Shown here piece after piece: positions 1-10,022 of a stretch of DNA of 64,000 nt; within the stretch, counting starts at the first letter, position 1; each line of letters opens with the position of its first letter. This DNA comes from Inquilinus sp. KBS0705 (GTDB taxonomy: Bacteria > Bacteroidota > Bacteroidia > Sphingobacteriales > Sphingobacteriaceae), in assembly GCA_005938025.2 (NCBI GenBank), contig VCCI02000001.1:868001-932000 (forward strand). The letters are read 5' to 3'. Below the pieces are notes generated by a model, which saw nothing but the letters and a program-made list of their open reading frames with translations, did no database searches and was not told the origin of the DNA. Both the position numbers and the translations under genes were made by a program.

Positions 1-1005
1 GTCGAAAGACACTTTCATGTGGTCGCTTATTTGCACAATGGTGCTTTGCGCGCCGGCATCTTTATAGCGTATTTTGGTTACGGCTTCAATAGGTTCGTTA
101 ATATTGGCGTATTTAACCAAATTAAGGTTACGTACCCATGCTTCTTTACGCTCTAATTCTTCGGGCGTGCCTAAAACAACGGTGTTGGTAGCGGGCTCAA
201 TTTTAGTTACAAACATTGGTTTACCTAATGCAATGCCTAAGCCTTTACGCTGACCTATAGTATAATAAGGATAGCCCTGGTGTTTACCCACTACGGTGCC
301 ATCTGTCAGCACAAAATTGCCCGGGCCAACACGTTCGTCAAGGTCTTCAACCTTATGCCTTAAAAAGGCCCTGTAGTCGTTATCGGGCACAAAGCATATC
401 TCGTAGCTTTCGCTTTTGCCGGCTAATTCCAGCTGGCCCATATCAACGGCCATCTGGCGGATCTCGGGTTTAGAGAAACTACCCAGGGGAAATTTAGTAC
501 GCGACAGGTTTTCCTGCGATACACCCCAAAGTACGTATGATTGATCTTTATTCTCGTCTTTACCCTTTGATATCACATAACGGCCGCTATCTTGTAAGCG
601 GATGTTGGCATAATGCCCTGTGGCTATAAATTCGCAATCCAGTTTATCGGCACGTTTTAAAAGGGCCTCCCATTTAATGTGGGTGTTACAAAGCACGCAT
701 GGGTTAGGGGTGCGGCCGGCTAAATACTCGTCAACAAAGTTATCTATTACAAAATCGCCAAACTCGTTGCGTATATCCAGTATATAATGCGGAAAGCCAT
801 AGCCAACGGCCAGGGCGCGGGCATCATTTATGCTATCTAAGCTACAGCAGCCGGTTTCTTTTGAGCTGCCGCCGCTTGCGGCATAGTCCCAGGTTTTCAT
901 GGTTAGGCCAATGACCTCATAGCCCTGCTCGTGCAGCATTACTGCCGCTACAGAACTATCAACCCCGCCGCTCATTGCCACTAATATCCTACCGTGCTTA
1001 CTCAT
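1..1005 (-). CDS. mnmA: tRNA-specific 2-thiouridylase MnmA (3' end cut by window edge)
   Basis: MnmA uses ATP and a persulfide relay to put sulfur on U34 of tRNA-Lys, -Glu and -Gln in the cytoplasm. I translated 335 codons from the ATG at 1005 to the window edge with no stop. The PP-loop ATPase motif SGGVDSS is at residues 12-18. The two expected catalytic cysteines are present: C103 in NPCVLCN and C204 in EICFVPD. The gene lies downstream of proBA on the same strand but is separated from proA by about 160 bases containing a short inverted repeat, and has its own -7-like box (TATCTTTG) 8 bases before the ATG. The C-terminal end of the tRNA-binding domain is missing only because the window ends. 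Confidence 0.96.
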   Translation of the reverse strand, partial: MSKHGRILVAMSGGVDSSVAAVMLHEQGYEVIGLTMKTWDYAASGGSSKETGCCSLDSINDARALAVGYGFPHYILDIRNEFGDFVIDNFVDEYLAGRTPNPCVLCNTHIKWEALLKRADKLDCEFIATGHYANIRLQDSGRYVISKGKDENKDQSYVLWGVSQENLSRTKFPLGSFSKPEIRQMAVDMGQLELAGKSESYEICFVPDNDYRAFLRHKVEDLDERVGPGNFVLTDGTVVGKHQGYPYYTIGQRKGLGIALGKPMFVTKIEPATNTVVLGTPEELERKEAWVRNLNLVKYANINEPIEAVTKIRYKDAGAQSTIVQISDHMKVSFD

Positions 1006-1013
1006 ATTGAGCG

Positions 1014-1021
1014 CAAAGATA
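1014..1021 (-). promoter_or_regulatory. candidate -7 box upstream of mnmA
   Basis: On the minus strand TATCTTTG matches the Bacteroidota -7 consensus TAnnTTTG exactly and ends 8 bases before the mnmA ATG. No clear -33 TTG sits at the right distance, and the leader would be only a few bases, so this rests on the single motif. Confidence 0.35.
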
Positions 1022-1104
1022 AGGTTTTACAGTTTATGGTGTTTATGGCTTGGGTCAGAGGAGGGTAAAATGAGAAGGGGTGAAATATCGAACGCCGAAT
1101 AAGA

Positions 1105-1168
1105 AATGATGAATAATGAAGTGCATTTACACTTCGTTATTGGAATTCTGCATTCATTATTCATTATT
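1105..1168. repeat. imperfect inverted repeat spanning the proA stop codon
   Basis: The left arm (1105-1125, AATGATGAATAATGAAGTGCA) and right arm (1149-1168) are reverse complements apart from one mismatch and one inserted base, with about 23 bases between them. The right arm contains the TAA stop of proA (1164-1166). The AATGAATAATGAA type of sequence resembles short AT-rich repeats I have seen between genes in Bacteroidota genomes. It could also form a weak hairpin in the proA transcript, but there is no T-run. Confidence 0.45.
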
Positions 1169-2408
1169 TTCGTATTTGTCCATTTCCCTTTACTATCCAT
1201 TTATAACTGGTCAGTTCTTCTAAACCCATAGGGCCGCGGGCATGCAGTTTTTGGGTGCTGATGCCAATTTCGGCACCTAAGCCAAACTGGGCACCGTCGG
1301 TAAAGGCGGTTGAGGTATTTACATACACAGCAGCGGCATCAACCCGGTTTAAAAAGGTTTCGATATTCACCTCATCTTCAGATATAATGGCCTCGCTGTG
1401 TTTAGAACTATTTACAGCAATATGCTGTAATGCTTCGAGTAATGAGCTAACCGTTTTTACGGCCATTTTCATGGCTAAAAACTCGGTGCCAAAATGTTCG
1501 GGTTTGGCTTCTTCTAAAAATTCGGCAGGATATAGGCCATCTAAAACCGCATAGGCCGCCTTATCCGCATAAATAAGTACTTGCTTTTTAGCAAGCGGCT
1601 CGGCAATGTGCACCAGGTCACCTAGGCGTTTGCTGTTGATGATAAGGCAATCCAACGCGTTACAAACGCTTACCCGGCGGGTTTTGGCATTATCTATTAT
1701 AGCAATGGCTTTATCTAAATCGCCGGTTTCATCAAAGTAGGTGTGCACAATGCCTGCACCGGTTTCAATCACGGGTACTTTACTGTTAACCCTAACATAA
1801 TTGATTAAACTTTGGCTGCCCCGGGGTATCAACACATCTACATAACCTACCGCGTTTAGTAAAGCCTCGGTAGCTTCGCGCTCAATAGGTAACAGGGTGG
1901 TGGCGTTAACATCAATACCATGCTGCCTTAAAACACCGTGTATAACACTCATAATGGCCCTGTTTGATGCATCAGCATCGCTGCCGCCCTTTAATATGCT
2001 GATGTTGCCGGTTTTAAAGCACAACGCAAATACATCAAAGGTTACATTTGGCCTTGCCTCGTATATTACGCCAACAACACCCAAAGGCACCCTTACTTTT
2101 TTTATTTGCAGGCCATTGGGCAGTGTTTTATCTGAGAGTACATTCCCCAGCGGACTATCCAAACCTGCTACCGTTTTAATATCATTGGCAATGGCTTCAA
2201 TGCGCTGTGCCGTTAGCTTTAACCTGTCGTATTTGGGGTCGGCAGGGTCCATGCGGTCAAGGTCTTTTTGGTTTGCTGCAAGCAAAAAATCAGTTTGCTC
2301 CACAGCGGCTTTAGCCACATCAAGCAAAATTTTAGCTATAGCGGCAGGGGCCAGGTTAAGGTTTCTGGCTGCTGTAAGCGCGTTGTCAAAATATGATTGG
2401 TAAGTCAT
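1164..2408 (-). CDS. proA: glutamate-5-semialdehyde dehydrogenase (gamma-glutamyl phosphate reductase) ProA
   Basis: Second step of proline synthesis: NADPH reduction of gamma-glutamyl phosphate to glutamate semialdehyde. At 414 residues it has the usual family length. The signature [10 protein letters not shown] is at residues 116-125, and the catalytic cysteine is C249 in [11 protein letters not shown]. It starts 2 bases after the proB stop, so proB and proA form one transcript with proB first. ProB and ProA form a complex in known systems, consistent with the tight spacing. No proC (pyrroline-5-carboxylate reductase) is in the window. The stop codon lies inside a short inverted repeat. Confidence 0.97.
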   Translation of the reverse strand: MTYQSYFDNALTAARNLNLAPAAIAKILLDVAKAAVEQTDFLLAANQKDLDRMDPADPKYDRLKLTAQRIEAIANDIKTVAGLDSPLGNVLSDKTLPNGLQIKKVRVPLGVVGVIYEARPNVTFDVFALCFKTGNISILKGGSDADASNRAIMSVIHGVLRQHGIDVNATTLLPIEREATEALLNAVGYVDVLIPRGSQSLINYVRVNSKVPVIETGAGIVHTYFDETGDLDKAIAIIDNAKTRRVSVCNALDCLIINSKRLGDLVHIAEPLAKKQVLIYADKAAYAVLDGLYPAEFLEEAKPEHFGTEFLAMKMAVKTVSSLLEALQHIAVNSSKHSEAIISEDEVNIETFLNRVDAAAVYVNTSTAFTDGAQFGLGAEIGISTQKLHARGPMGLEELTSYKWIVKGNGQIRK

Positions 2409-2410
2409 TT

Positions 2411-3490
2411 CTATCCCTGTAAATAAAGATAATCATAATGCACCAGCGCCCGCTGGTTTTTTTTGCCCAGCATTTCGCGGGCCTTTTCGGCACCGTATTC
2501 GGCAAGGCCCAGACCTATGGTTTTGTTGTTTTCGTCTACTATCTTAATGATCTCGCCTTTTTTAAAGTCGGATACGATACAGGTAATACCCACCGGTAAT
2601 AAGCTTGATGCTTTATTAGATATTAACGCTGCCTTGGCACCTTCGTTTACCTGTACAACGCCTGTAGCTGCATTTTCTGAATGCGCCAGCCATTTCTTTT
2701 TCCCTGATGCTTTTTTGTTGGGCACAAAACGGGTATGTACCACTTTATCGGCTAATACGTCCGTAAGTATGTTTTCTTTTGTACCATTGGCAATGTGTAC
2801 TGCTATGCCCAATTGCGCCACCTTGTGGGCTATGGTCGATTTAGTGATCATGCCGCCACGCCCAAACTGCGAACGCCCCGAGCTAACGAACGCCGAAAAA
2901 TCAATTCCCCCGCCTTCCACCTCACTTATAACGGCAGAGCCTTCCAGTTTAGGGTCGCCGTTATATATGCCGTCGACATTAGTTAGTACAATTAATGCCT
3001 GTGCGTTAAGCATAGATGCTATTAACCCTGCCAGCTCATCATTATCGGTAAACATCAATTCCGTTACCGATACCACATCATTTTCGTTTACTACCGGTAT
3101 TACCTGGTGCTGCAATAACAATTCGAGGCAGTTGCGCATGTTTAAATAGTGCAGCCTGTCCCTAAAATCTTCTTTGGTAACCAACACCTGGGAACAAAGT
3201 ATATCAAATTGCTCGAACAGGTGCGAGTAGGTGTTGATGAGCTTTACCTGGCCTATAGATGCCAGTAACTGGCGCGTAGCAACCGCATCGTATTTATCGG
3301 TGACGCTTATTAAACTCCTGCCTGATGCAACGGCACCCGATGATACCAGTATCACCTCTTTACCTTGCTTTTTTATCTCGGCTATCTGGTTTACTAAATG
3401 GGCTATGCGCTCCGCATCGGGCAAGCCATCACCCCGCGTTATCACGTTCGAACCTATTTTAATTATAATGCGCCGGTAATTAAATGCCAT
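2411..3490 (-). CDS. proB: glutamate 5-kinase ProB
   Basis: ProB phosphorylates the gamma-carboxylate of glutamate and is the feedback-controlled first enzyme of proline synthesis. The 359 residues hold an amino-acid kinase domain ([14 protein letters not shown] near residues 8-21, SSGAVASGR at 50-58) and a C-terminal PUA domain from about residue 265. PUA-containing ProB is the usual bacterial form. It is the first gene of the proBA pair and begins with an ATG at 3490. The 272-base region upstream is shared with the divergent TonB receptor; I saw no exact TAnnTTTG box for proB itself. Confidence 0.97.
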   Translation of the reverse strand: MAFNYRRIIIKIGSNVITRGDGLPDAERIAHLVNQIAEIKKQGKEVILVSSGAVASGRSLISVTDKYDAVATRQLLASIGQVKLINTYSHLFEQFDILCSQVLVTKEDFRDRLHYLNMRNCLELLLQHQVIPVVNENDVVSVTELMFTDNDELAGLIASMLNAQALIVLTNVDGIYNGDPKLEGSAVISEVEGGGIDFSAFVSSGRSQFGRGGMITKSTIAHKVAQLGIAVHIANGTKENILTDVLADKVVHTRFVPNKKASGKKKWLAHSENAATGVVQVNEGAKAALISNKASSLLPVGITCIVSDFKKGEIIKIVDENNKTIGLGLAEYGAEKAREMLGKKNQRALVHYDYLYLQG

Positions 3491-3581
3491 TAATGTATAT
3501 CGGTTTAGTCGTCAATATTACTGATTTATAGCTAAAGGGCGACTGTTTTGGGTATTATTTTGAAAAATAATAAAAAATAAT

Positions 3582-3611
3582 TTGGTGGATATTAAAGATT
3601 TAATAATTTTG
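3582..3611 (+). promoter_or_regulatory. Bacteroidota-type promoter for the TonB receptor
   Basis: A -33 TTG (3582-3584, within TTTGG) is followed after 19 bases by TAATTTTG (3604-3611), an exact match to the -7 consensus TAnnTTTG at the correct spacing. Transcription should begin near 3618, giving a leader of about 145 bases before the ATG at 3763. A small 5-bp inverted repeat (GTCTA...TAGAC, 3611-3629) follows at the start of the leader. Confidence 0.55.
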
Positions 3612-3762
3612 TCTACTTATTCTATAGACAATGTATTATTTGCTTACATCTTCTTCTGTCCAAATGTGTAAAATGCAGTGCCTAACTGCATGCTGTTGTT
3701 GTTAATACGCACAGCTACAATACCTTATCAACCTTATTTTTTATTTCTTTCAACCTTATTAC

Positions 3763-6723
3763 ATGAAAATTTTTACGAATTTTATAAAACTTACTGCGCT
3801 TTTTTTGGTGCTTTTGCCCACGGTGGGCCTGGCACAGCTTAACGGCACCTACGTGTTAAGCGGTAAAGTAAACGATGAACACGGCTTGCCGTTGGTAGGT
3901 ACTACAGTATCTATAAAAGGTACCAATTACAGCACCGCTACCGATACCACCGGTAAATTTTCGCTAACTACTACTGCTAAATTGCCCTTTACATTGGTTT
4001 TTAGCGCAATAGGCTTTCAGCCACAGGAATTTTATATCAAAAATGCCAATAGCGCATTAAATATTCAGCTTACCTCACAAAACCTGTTAATTAACGAGGT
4101 GGTGGTTACCGCATCGCGCAGGGAAGAAAAATTGCTAAAATCGCCGGTTGCTATCGACAAACTGAGCCTTACCGCGCTTAAGCAATCCCCCGGCCCAAGT
4201 TTTTACGACGCGCTGGAGAACGTTAAAGGCGTGCAGATGACCACTACCAGTATCACCCTTAAAGTACCTAATACCCGCGGGTTTAACAGCCCTAACAACT
4301 TTAGGTTTATGCAACTGGTAGATGGTGTTGATATGCAGTCTGCTACCTTAGGTGTACCGCTGGGCAACGCCATTGGCCCCACCGAGCTGGATATTGCCAG
4401 TATCGAAATTACGCCGGGTGCAGCAGCAGCTTTATATGGTACAAATGCTATAAACGGCCTCTCGAACCTGCAAACAAAAGACCCGTTCAAATACCAGGGA
4501 TTAAGTTTTTACCACCGCACAGGTATTAACCATGTGGATGGGATAGGTATTGACCCCAGTGCCATAAACGAAGACGCGATAAGATTTGCCAAGGCTTTTA
4601 ACGACAAATTCGCGTTTAAAATTAATGCCAGCTACTTAAGCGGTAAAGACTGGCAATCAAACACCCGCCGTGATCAAAACCCGGGTAATTTAAAAACGGC
4701 TAACCCCGCTTACCCTGAGTTGACAGGAGCTAACAATGCGGCTTACGACGGCTGGAACAAGTATGGCGATGATGCTCTTGCAGGCAGTAATACCGTATCT
4801 ATTAAAGGTATTGTGGTTGATGGTGTAGCAAGGCCTAACCTAACCGTTGCCCGTACCGGTTACAACGAAGTTGATCTGGTAGACCCTAAAGTAACCAACT
4901 TTAAACTGGATGGTACACTGGCCTATAAAATTACCCCAACTACCCAATTATCATATACCTACCGCTATGGTACTATGGACGGAGTGTTTCAGCGGGGAAA
5001 TAAAATATCCTTGAATGGTGCTTCGGTGCAAAACCATAAGCTGGAGTTAAAGGGTACCGATTTCCTGATACGTGCATACGAGTCGATAGAAAATACAGGG
5101 AAATCGTTTAACGTAAAACCCCTTGCAGATAACCTTGACCTTAACCACGCCAGTAATAATGCATGGGCTACCAGTTATACCAATGCGCTAAATGCTTACG
5201 CGGCTTCGCATGGTGGGGCTTTAACATCGGCTAATTTGGCTGCTGCAAACGCGGCAGCACGTACCGCTGCGGATGCAGGTAGGGTAGAACCCGGAACACA
5301 AGCCTTTACCGACCTGCGTAATACTATCATCGGTATCAATAACTGGGATATCAAATCGAGCCTTATACCTAATGCACCGGTAACCGGTGGTGCCGCGCTG
5401 GTACAAAAAAGCCATTTATTTAACGGTGAGGCACAATGGGACCTGAGCAATAAAGTAAAGGTTGTTGATGTGTTAGTTGGTGGTGATATTCGTGTTTACC
5501 GCATAACCCCTGATGGTAATAACTTTGTTGATTTTAGCCGCTCCATCGCAGATAGAAACACGCCTTTGCCTGATGGCAGTTTCGGCGACGATGTTATCTA
5601 CAAAAAATATGGTGCCTTTACCCAGGTTACTAAAACGCTGTTCGACGAAAAGTTAAAATTATTCGGGTCTATCCGCTGGGATTACAACCCATATTTCGAC
5701 CCTAAGTTTACACCTCGTTTGGCTGCGGTTTACTCGCCAAATCAACAACACAACTTTAGGTTCACTTTTCAAAACGGCTACCGTTTCCCATCATTATTTG
5801 AAGCATTATCATACGTAAATAATGGCCGCGTAAAACGCGTGGGCAGTCTTGATTTTATAAACGAGGGCTTAGGTTACCTTGATAACAGTTATACGCAGTC
5901 TTCAGTAACCGCATTTAACGCTGCTGTTAAAGCTGCGCCGGGTAGCGCAAGCGGTACTGATGCAACTGCCTTAGCTAACAGGGGGCTATTAAAAGTTGCC
6001 GACCTGCCTAAGGCAAGGCCCGAGCAAATTACATCGTACGAGGTAGGTTACAAAGGCATTTTTGCCGATAACAAAGTGTTCCTTGATATAGATGCCTATA
6101 CTAACCGCTATGATGGATTTTTAGGCCAGGTGCAAGTATTTGTGCCCAACGCAGCCAAAGTAGGCTCAGACGCCGCTGTATTAGCTATGCTCGACATTAA
6201 CCGCGACCCAACGACAGCCACCGCGACAAACGCTGCTAGTGCCGGGCAAAGCAGGTACCGCGTGTACACCAATGCTAAAAACATTTATCACAACTACGGC
6301 TCATCGGCGGGGTTAAGCTATAATTTTTATAAACGCTATACCGTATCGGGCAACGTAAGCTTTAACAAATTGAAGGCGCAGCAACAGTCGGACATTTTTG
6401 TTACCGGGTTTAATACACCAAAATGGTCGGGTAACTTCTCATTCGGTAACCGCGAGGTGGTTAAAAATGTAGGCTTTAACGTAGTTTACAAATGGCAGGA
6501 GAGTTTCTTGTGGGAGAGCCCGCTGGTTACCGGTACGGTAGATGCTATACACACAGTTGACGCGCAGGTTACCTTTAGGGTGCCGGTTTACTATGCAACC
6601 TTTAAAATAGGTGCGACAGATATATTTAATAAACGCTATATACAATACGCAGGCGGCCCAACAATTGGTGGCATTTACTATGCTTCGGTTACACTTGATG
6701 GCTTGCTGAGCGGCAAGAATTAG
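3763..6723 (+). CDS. TonB-dependent outer-membrane receptor with carboxypeptidase-regulatory-like N-domain
   Basis: A 986-residue outer-membrane transporter. It has a signal peptide (residues 1-24, ending VGLAQ), a CarboxypepD_reg-like beta-sandwich domain (about 28-113, with SGKVNDEHGLPLVGTTVSIKG), a plug domain (about 118-235, starting near EVVVTASRREEKLLKSPVAI) and a long beta-barrel. I see no STN signalling domain and no adjacent SusD lipoprotein, sigma or anti-sigma factor, so this is a free-standing receptor rather than a SusC of a polysaccharide locus. The substrate cannot be read from the sequence. It is followed by its own terminator, so it is probably monocistronic. The C-terminus ends SGKN rather than the common terminal aromatic residue. 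Confidence 0.93.
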   Translation: MKIFTNFIKLTALFLVLLPTVGLAQLNGTYVLSGKVNDEHGLPLVGTTVSIKGTNYSTATDTTGKFSLTTTAKLPFTLVFSAIGFQPQEFYIKNANSALNIQLTSQNLLINEVVVTASRREEKLLKSPVAIDKLSLTALKQSPGPSFYDALENVKGVQMTTTSITLKVPNTRGFNSPNNFRFMQLVDGVDMQSATLGVPLGNAIGPTELDIASIEITPGAAAALYGTNAINGLSNLQTKDPFKYQGLSFYHRTGINHVDGIGIDPSAINEDAIRFAKAFNDKFAFKINASYLSGKDWQSNTRRDQNPGNLKTANPAYPELTGANNAAYDGWNKYGDDALAGSNTVSIKGIVVDGVARPNLTVARTGYNEVDLVDPKVTNFKLDGTLAYKITPTTQLSYTYRYGTMDGVFQRGNKISLNGASVQNHKLELKGTDFLIRAYESIENTGKSFNVKPLADNLDLNHASNNAWATSYTNALNAYAASHGGALTSANLAAANAAARTAADAGRVEPGTQAFTDLRNTIIGINNWDIKSSLIPNAPVTGGAALVQKSHLFNGEAQWDLSNKVKVVDVLVGGDIRVYRITPDGNNFVDFSRSIADRNTPLPDGSFGDDVIYKKYGAFTQVTKTLFDEKLKLFGSIRWDYNPYFDPKFTPRLAAVYSPNQQHNFRFTFQNGYRFPSLFEALSYVNNGRVKRVGSLDFINEGLGYLDNSYTQSSVTAFNAAVKAAPGSASGTDATALANRGLLKVADLPKARPEQITSYEVGYKGIFADNKVFLDIDAYTNRYDGFLGQVQVFVPNAAKVGSDAAVLAMLDINRDPTTATATNAASAGQSRYRVYTNAKNIYHNYGSSAGLSYNFYKRYTVSGNVSFNKLKAQQQSDIFVTGFNTPKWSGNFSFGNREVVKNVGFNVVYKWQESFLWESPLVTGTVDAIHTVDAQVTFRVPVYYATFKIGATDIFNKRYIQYAGGPTIGGIYYASVTLDGLLSGKN

Positions 6724-6769
6724 TTTTGAATTTTTTTTTAGGTTTAATTTAGTTTTTCATAAAAGCGGG

Positions 6770-6793
6770 CGGGCGAGCTGCCCGTTTTTTTTT
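6770..6793 (+). terminator. Rho-independent terminator after the TonB receptor
   Basis: A 5-bp GC stem CGGGC (6770-6774) pairs with GCCCG (6780-6784) around the loop GAGCT and is followed by nine T residues. It lies about 50 bases after the receptor stop and separates it from the ABC permease gene. Confidence 0.7.
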
Positions 6794-6872
6794 GTTTAAA
6801 AAATCCGGTTACGCCGTCGGCTTAAGCATAAAATCCTTAGTTTTAAAGCTTAACATTTAAATCCGCAAATAT

Positions 6873-9296
6873 ATGCTGCGCAACATGCTGTTGGTTACTT
6901 ATCGTAACCTCATAAAAAACAAGGCCTACACTTTAATTAATGTAGTTGGCCTTAGTTTGGGTATAGCAGCATTTATTGCCATTAGCGCATACGTCCGTTT
7001 TGAGCGGAGTTACGACCTGATGCATAAGGATGTGGCAAACATTTACCGGGTAGAGAGCCAGTTTTATAGGGGTAACGAACTTACCGATAGTTGGCCCACA
7101 AGCACCAATGGCTATGCAAGGGCAATTAACGATAACATATCCGGCATAGCCTCTTATGCCCGCATTAATTGGAATAACTCCGAAAGGGTAGTACGGTATA
7201 ATACCATCAAATACCGCGAACAGCATGTATGCTTTGCCGATAGCAACTTCTTTTCATTTTTCTCGTACCCGCTGCTAAAGGGCGACCCTTTAACAGTGTT
7301 GAAGGAGGTGAACACCGTGGTGATGTCCGAATCGGAGGCTAAAAAGTACTTTGGTAATATTGATGCCGCTGTTGGTAAAATGGTGCAGTTAACATCGCTT
7401 TACGATAGTTATAATTGCATGGTTACCGGTGTGTTTAAGGACCTTCCCGCTAACTCTACCATGCAATTTAATATGCTGGTATCATGGGCAACCACTCCGC
7501 AATGGCAAAAAGATTTTTGGTACCAGCACGAAAGCTATACTTTTTTAAAGCTGAAACCGGGCGTAAGCACAAGCGCTGTCGAGTCGCAGTTTCCGGCCCT
7601 GGCCGAGCGGTATAAAACTGCCGCGCCACTTAAGCAGTTAAAATGGGGTATTCAATTGGTGCCTTCGGCCAACGTTCATTTAAACACGGCCAAACCTTAC
7701 GAAATTGAGGCGAAGGGTAACCGCAGCGCGGTAAACTTTTTAAACATAATGGCCTATGTTATATTGCTGATAGCCTGTATCAATTATATCAACTTAGCTA
7801 CTACCAAATCGGTAGACAGGGCGCGCGAGGTGGGTATACGCAAGGTAAGCGGGGCGCACTCATCGCAGTTGGTTTTGCAGTTCTTTATAGAGTCGTTCAT
7901 TATTAACATAATAGCTTTAGGCTTTGCCGCACTGTTAGTATTGTTGCTGCAATACCTGTTGCAAAAAATAGCTAACGATAGCCAAGCCTACCATTTATTG
8001 ATAGATGCACCGCTGCTTATAAAAGTAGCACTGGTTTTTGTTGGCAGCATATTGTTGTCGGGTATATACCCTGCAACTGTATTGGCGCGCTTAAAGCCCA
8101 TAAAGGTGCTTAAGGGCAGGTTTGCGTTTTCAAAAGGAGGGGTGTGGCTGCGTAAGGGAATGGTGGCTTTTCAATTTGCGGCATCCTTGTTACTTATTGC
8201 CGGTACTTTGGCCGTGTACAGGCAAATTATTTATATGGGCAGCCAGGATACCGGCGTTGATATCAGCCAAACTATTGTAATAAAGGCACCATCTAGCACC
8301 ACGGGTTACTTGCAAAAAATAAGCGGTTTTAAAAGTACAGCCGCCAATATAAATGGAGTTGATGCCATAACTGTATCTGGTGCGGTGCCGGGTAAAGAGG
8401 TAGGCATGTTTGCCGCCGACAGAAGATACGGCACATCAAAGGCAGAAGAGCGTACGTACGAAATGCTGCGTGTTGATTTTGATTACATGAAAACGTTTAA
8501 CCTGCAACTAGTAGCAGGCAGGGGCTACAATAGTGCTAACCCCGGCGACTCGACAAAAGTGGTTTTAAACGAAACGGCGGTAAAACAATTTGGGTTTCAA
8601 TCGGCAAAGGATGCTGTAGGTAAAAAAATATGGATAGAGTCGTTAGATAAAGAGCCAAACGAAGTGATAGGGGTAATAAAAGATTATCATCAGCAATCGT
8701 TACAGCAAAAGTATACCGCTTTAGTGTTATTTATGGACCCTAAACTTACCTGGGTGCCTGTTAAATACCTTTCGGTAAAAGTAAAGCAGCAGCAAATGCC
8801 TGCCATGCTATCGGCCCTGCAACAAAAATGGGCGGAGTTTTTCCCTGAGTCATCTTTCGATTATTTCTTTTTAGACGATTATTATGCACGGCAGTACCAA
8901 CAGGATGTAAAATTCGGGCAGCTGTTTATCCTGTTCTCATCGCTGGCGGTAATTATAGCCTGTATGGGCCTGTTTGGATTGACAGCCTACTCAACTGCCC
9001 GACGAAACAAAGAAATTGGAGTACGCAAGGTAATGGGAGCATCCATTCAAAGTATAGTAACCCTGCTTACCAAAGATGTTGTAAAGCTTATTGTGCTGTC
9101 GAGTGTTTTTGCCATCCCTGCCGCGGCTTTAATTATACAGCAATGGTTACAAGGTTATGCCTTTAAGGCGGCCATTACATGGTGGCAATTTTTAGTGCCT
9201 GTATTAATATTGGTTATGATAGCCATTAGCACCACGTTTTATTTAACCTACAAAGCAGCCTTAACCAACCCTACCAGTACCTTGCGAGATGAGTAG
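6873..9296 (+). CDS. ABC transporter permease, MacB/FtsX type (two FtsX cores)
   Basis: An 807-residue inner-membrane protein of the Bacteroidota MacB-like permease group. It starts with the typical N-terminus (RNLIKNKAYTLINVVGLSLGIAAF, first membrane helix about residues 20-42), has a periplasmic MacB_PCD-type domain (about 50-280), a first FtsX block (about 285-410, with VDRAREVGIRKVSGA), a second periplasmic domain, and a C-terminal FtsX block (about 680-800, with ARRNKEIGVRKVMGAS). No ABC ATPase gene is nearby, which is common for this group whose ATPase is often encoded elsewhere. Such permeases are thought to work in lipoprotein or peptide export or in stress signalling; the cargo here is unknown. 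Confidence 0.92.
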   Translation: MLRNMLLVTYRNLIKNKAYTLINVVGLSLGIAAFIAISAYVRFERSYDLMHKDVANIYRVESQFYRGNELTDSWPTSTNGYARAINDNISGIASYARINWNNSERVVRYNTIKYREQHVCFADSNFFSFFSYPLLKGDPLTVLKEVNTVVMSESEAKKYFGNIDAAVGKMVQLTSLYDSYNCMVTGVFKDLPANSTMQFNMLVSWATTPQWQKDFWYQHESYTFLKLKPGVSTSAVESQFPALAERYKTAAPLKQLKWGIQLVPSANVHLNTAKPYEIEAKGNRSAVNFLNIMAYVILLIACINYINLATTKSVDRAREVGIRKVSGAHSSQLVLQFFIESFIINIIALGFAALLVLLLQYLLQKIANDSQAYHLLIDAPLLIKVALVFVGSILLSGIYPATVLARLKPIKVLKGRFAFSKGGVWLRKGMVAFQFAASLLLIAGTLAVYRQIIYMGSQDTGVDISQTIVIKAPSSTTGYLQKISGFKSTAANINGVDAITVSGAVPGKEVGMFAADRRYGTSKAEERTYEMLRVDFDYMKTFNLQLVAGRGYNSANPGDSTKVVLNETAVKQFGFQSAKDAVGKKIWIESLDKEPNEVIGVIKDYHQQSLQQKYTALVLFMDPKLTWVPVKYLSVKVKQQQMPAMLSALQQKWAEFFPESSFDYFFLDDYYARQYQQDVKFGQLFILFSSLAVIIACMGLFGLTAYSTARRNKEIGVRKVMGASIQSIVTLLTKDVVKLIVLSSVFAIPAAALIIQQWLQGYAFKAAITWWQFLVPVLILVMIAISTTFYLTYKAALTNPTSTLRDE

Positions 9297-9312
9297 GTAA
9301 GCACAATACCTT

Positions 9313-9903
9313 ATGGTAAAAAACAAACTTTTAATTGCTACGATTATATTGTTTTTGTTGCTCAATACAGCCTATTATTGGGAAGGGCTTTTGAGCTTTT
9401 TATTGATTCCGGCAACTCTTTTAATGGCACTGTGCTACGTTGTAATTATTATATACCTATTAGGTGAATTATTTAGGTTGATACGTGGGAGATTTAAAGA
9501 TCGGATTCGATTATATCAAACAGGAGTTATAATTGTGTTAATGATCTTGATAGGAATAAGACCTTTAGGAATTATAAACTTTGACAAACTTGAAGGAAAG
9601 GACTTATTTATAGCCGATAGGGAAGGTGCTGCAAATTGCACTATTACATTAAAACTCAAAGCAAATTCTAAGTTTTACATAAATAGCGTTTGTTTCGGTG
9701 TAGATAAGTATTGGGGTACATATCAAATAGTAAAGGATACTATTAAGTTCAATTTTCGTACTACTAACGAGAATTCTTTTAAATATGCAGTGTTCAAGCC
9801 AGCTAAATCTTCAAAAGATGTCTCCTATGTTACACTTTACAGATTAAAAAATGACAAACTGCCGTTGGCTTTAGCAGTCGAAAAAAATGATTTGTTTAAA
9901 TGA
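9313..9903 (+). CDS. unrecognised small membrane protein
   Basis: I do not recognise this 196-residue protein. It has three hydrophobic segments (about residues 5-24, 26-52 and 70-86), then a soluble tail of about 105 residues with predicted beta character, containing FIADREGAANCTITLKLKANSKFYINSV. The tail looks like a small periplasmic or cytoplasmic sensor-like domain, but that is a guess. It begins 16 bases after the ABC permease stop and may be co-transcribed. Its codons are visibly more AT-rich than those of its neighbours, and it is followed by a cluster of small hairpins, so it may be a recent arrival. Confidence 0.7.
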   Translation: MVKNKLLIATIILFLLLNTAYYWEGLLSFLLIPATLLMALCYVVIIIYLLGELFRLIRGRFKDRIRLYQTGVIIVLMILIGIRPLGIINFDKLEGKDLFIADREGAANCTITLKLKANSKFYINSVCFGVDKYWGTYQIVKDTIKFNFRTTNENSFKYAVFKPAKSSKDVSYVTLYRLKNDKLPLALAVEKNDLFK

Positions 9904-9915
9904 AAATTTCGCGCC

Positions 9916-9939
9916 GTTGTTGGTGTTGTCACCAACAAC
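9916..9939. repeat. perfect 10-bp hairpin, first of three
   Basis: GTTGTTGGTG pairs perfectly with CACCAACAAC around the tetraloop TTGT, 13 bases after the stop of the upstream gene. It has no T-run, so although it could end transcription it looks more like a small palindromic repeat unit. Its core TTGTTGG is shared with the next hairpin. Confidence 0.7.
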
Positions 9940-9978
9940 CTTTAGGACAAGTAACGAAGCGAGGCGAATGCATGGCGG

Positions 9979-10002
9979 CTTGTTGGAGACAACTCCAACA
10001 AG
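9979..10002. repeat. perfect 10-bp hairpin, second of three
   Basis: CTTGTTGGAG pairs perfectly with CTCCAACAAG around the tetraloop ACAA. Stem length, loop length and the TTGTTGG core match the hairpin at 9916-9939, which suggests a common origin or one composite element. Confidence 0.7.
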
Positions 10003-10022
10003 GGCGAAAATCACACCTAAAA

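Noticed and set aside
2463..3149. Antisense reading frame of 228 codons opposite proB
   Set aside because: ProB is a clear, complete enzyme in the other direction; the frame has no recognisable features.
3763..6723. SusC of a polysaccharide utilisation locus
   Set aside because: No SusD-like lipoprotein gene follows and the next genes are not glycan enzymes.
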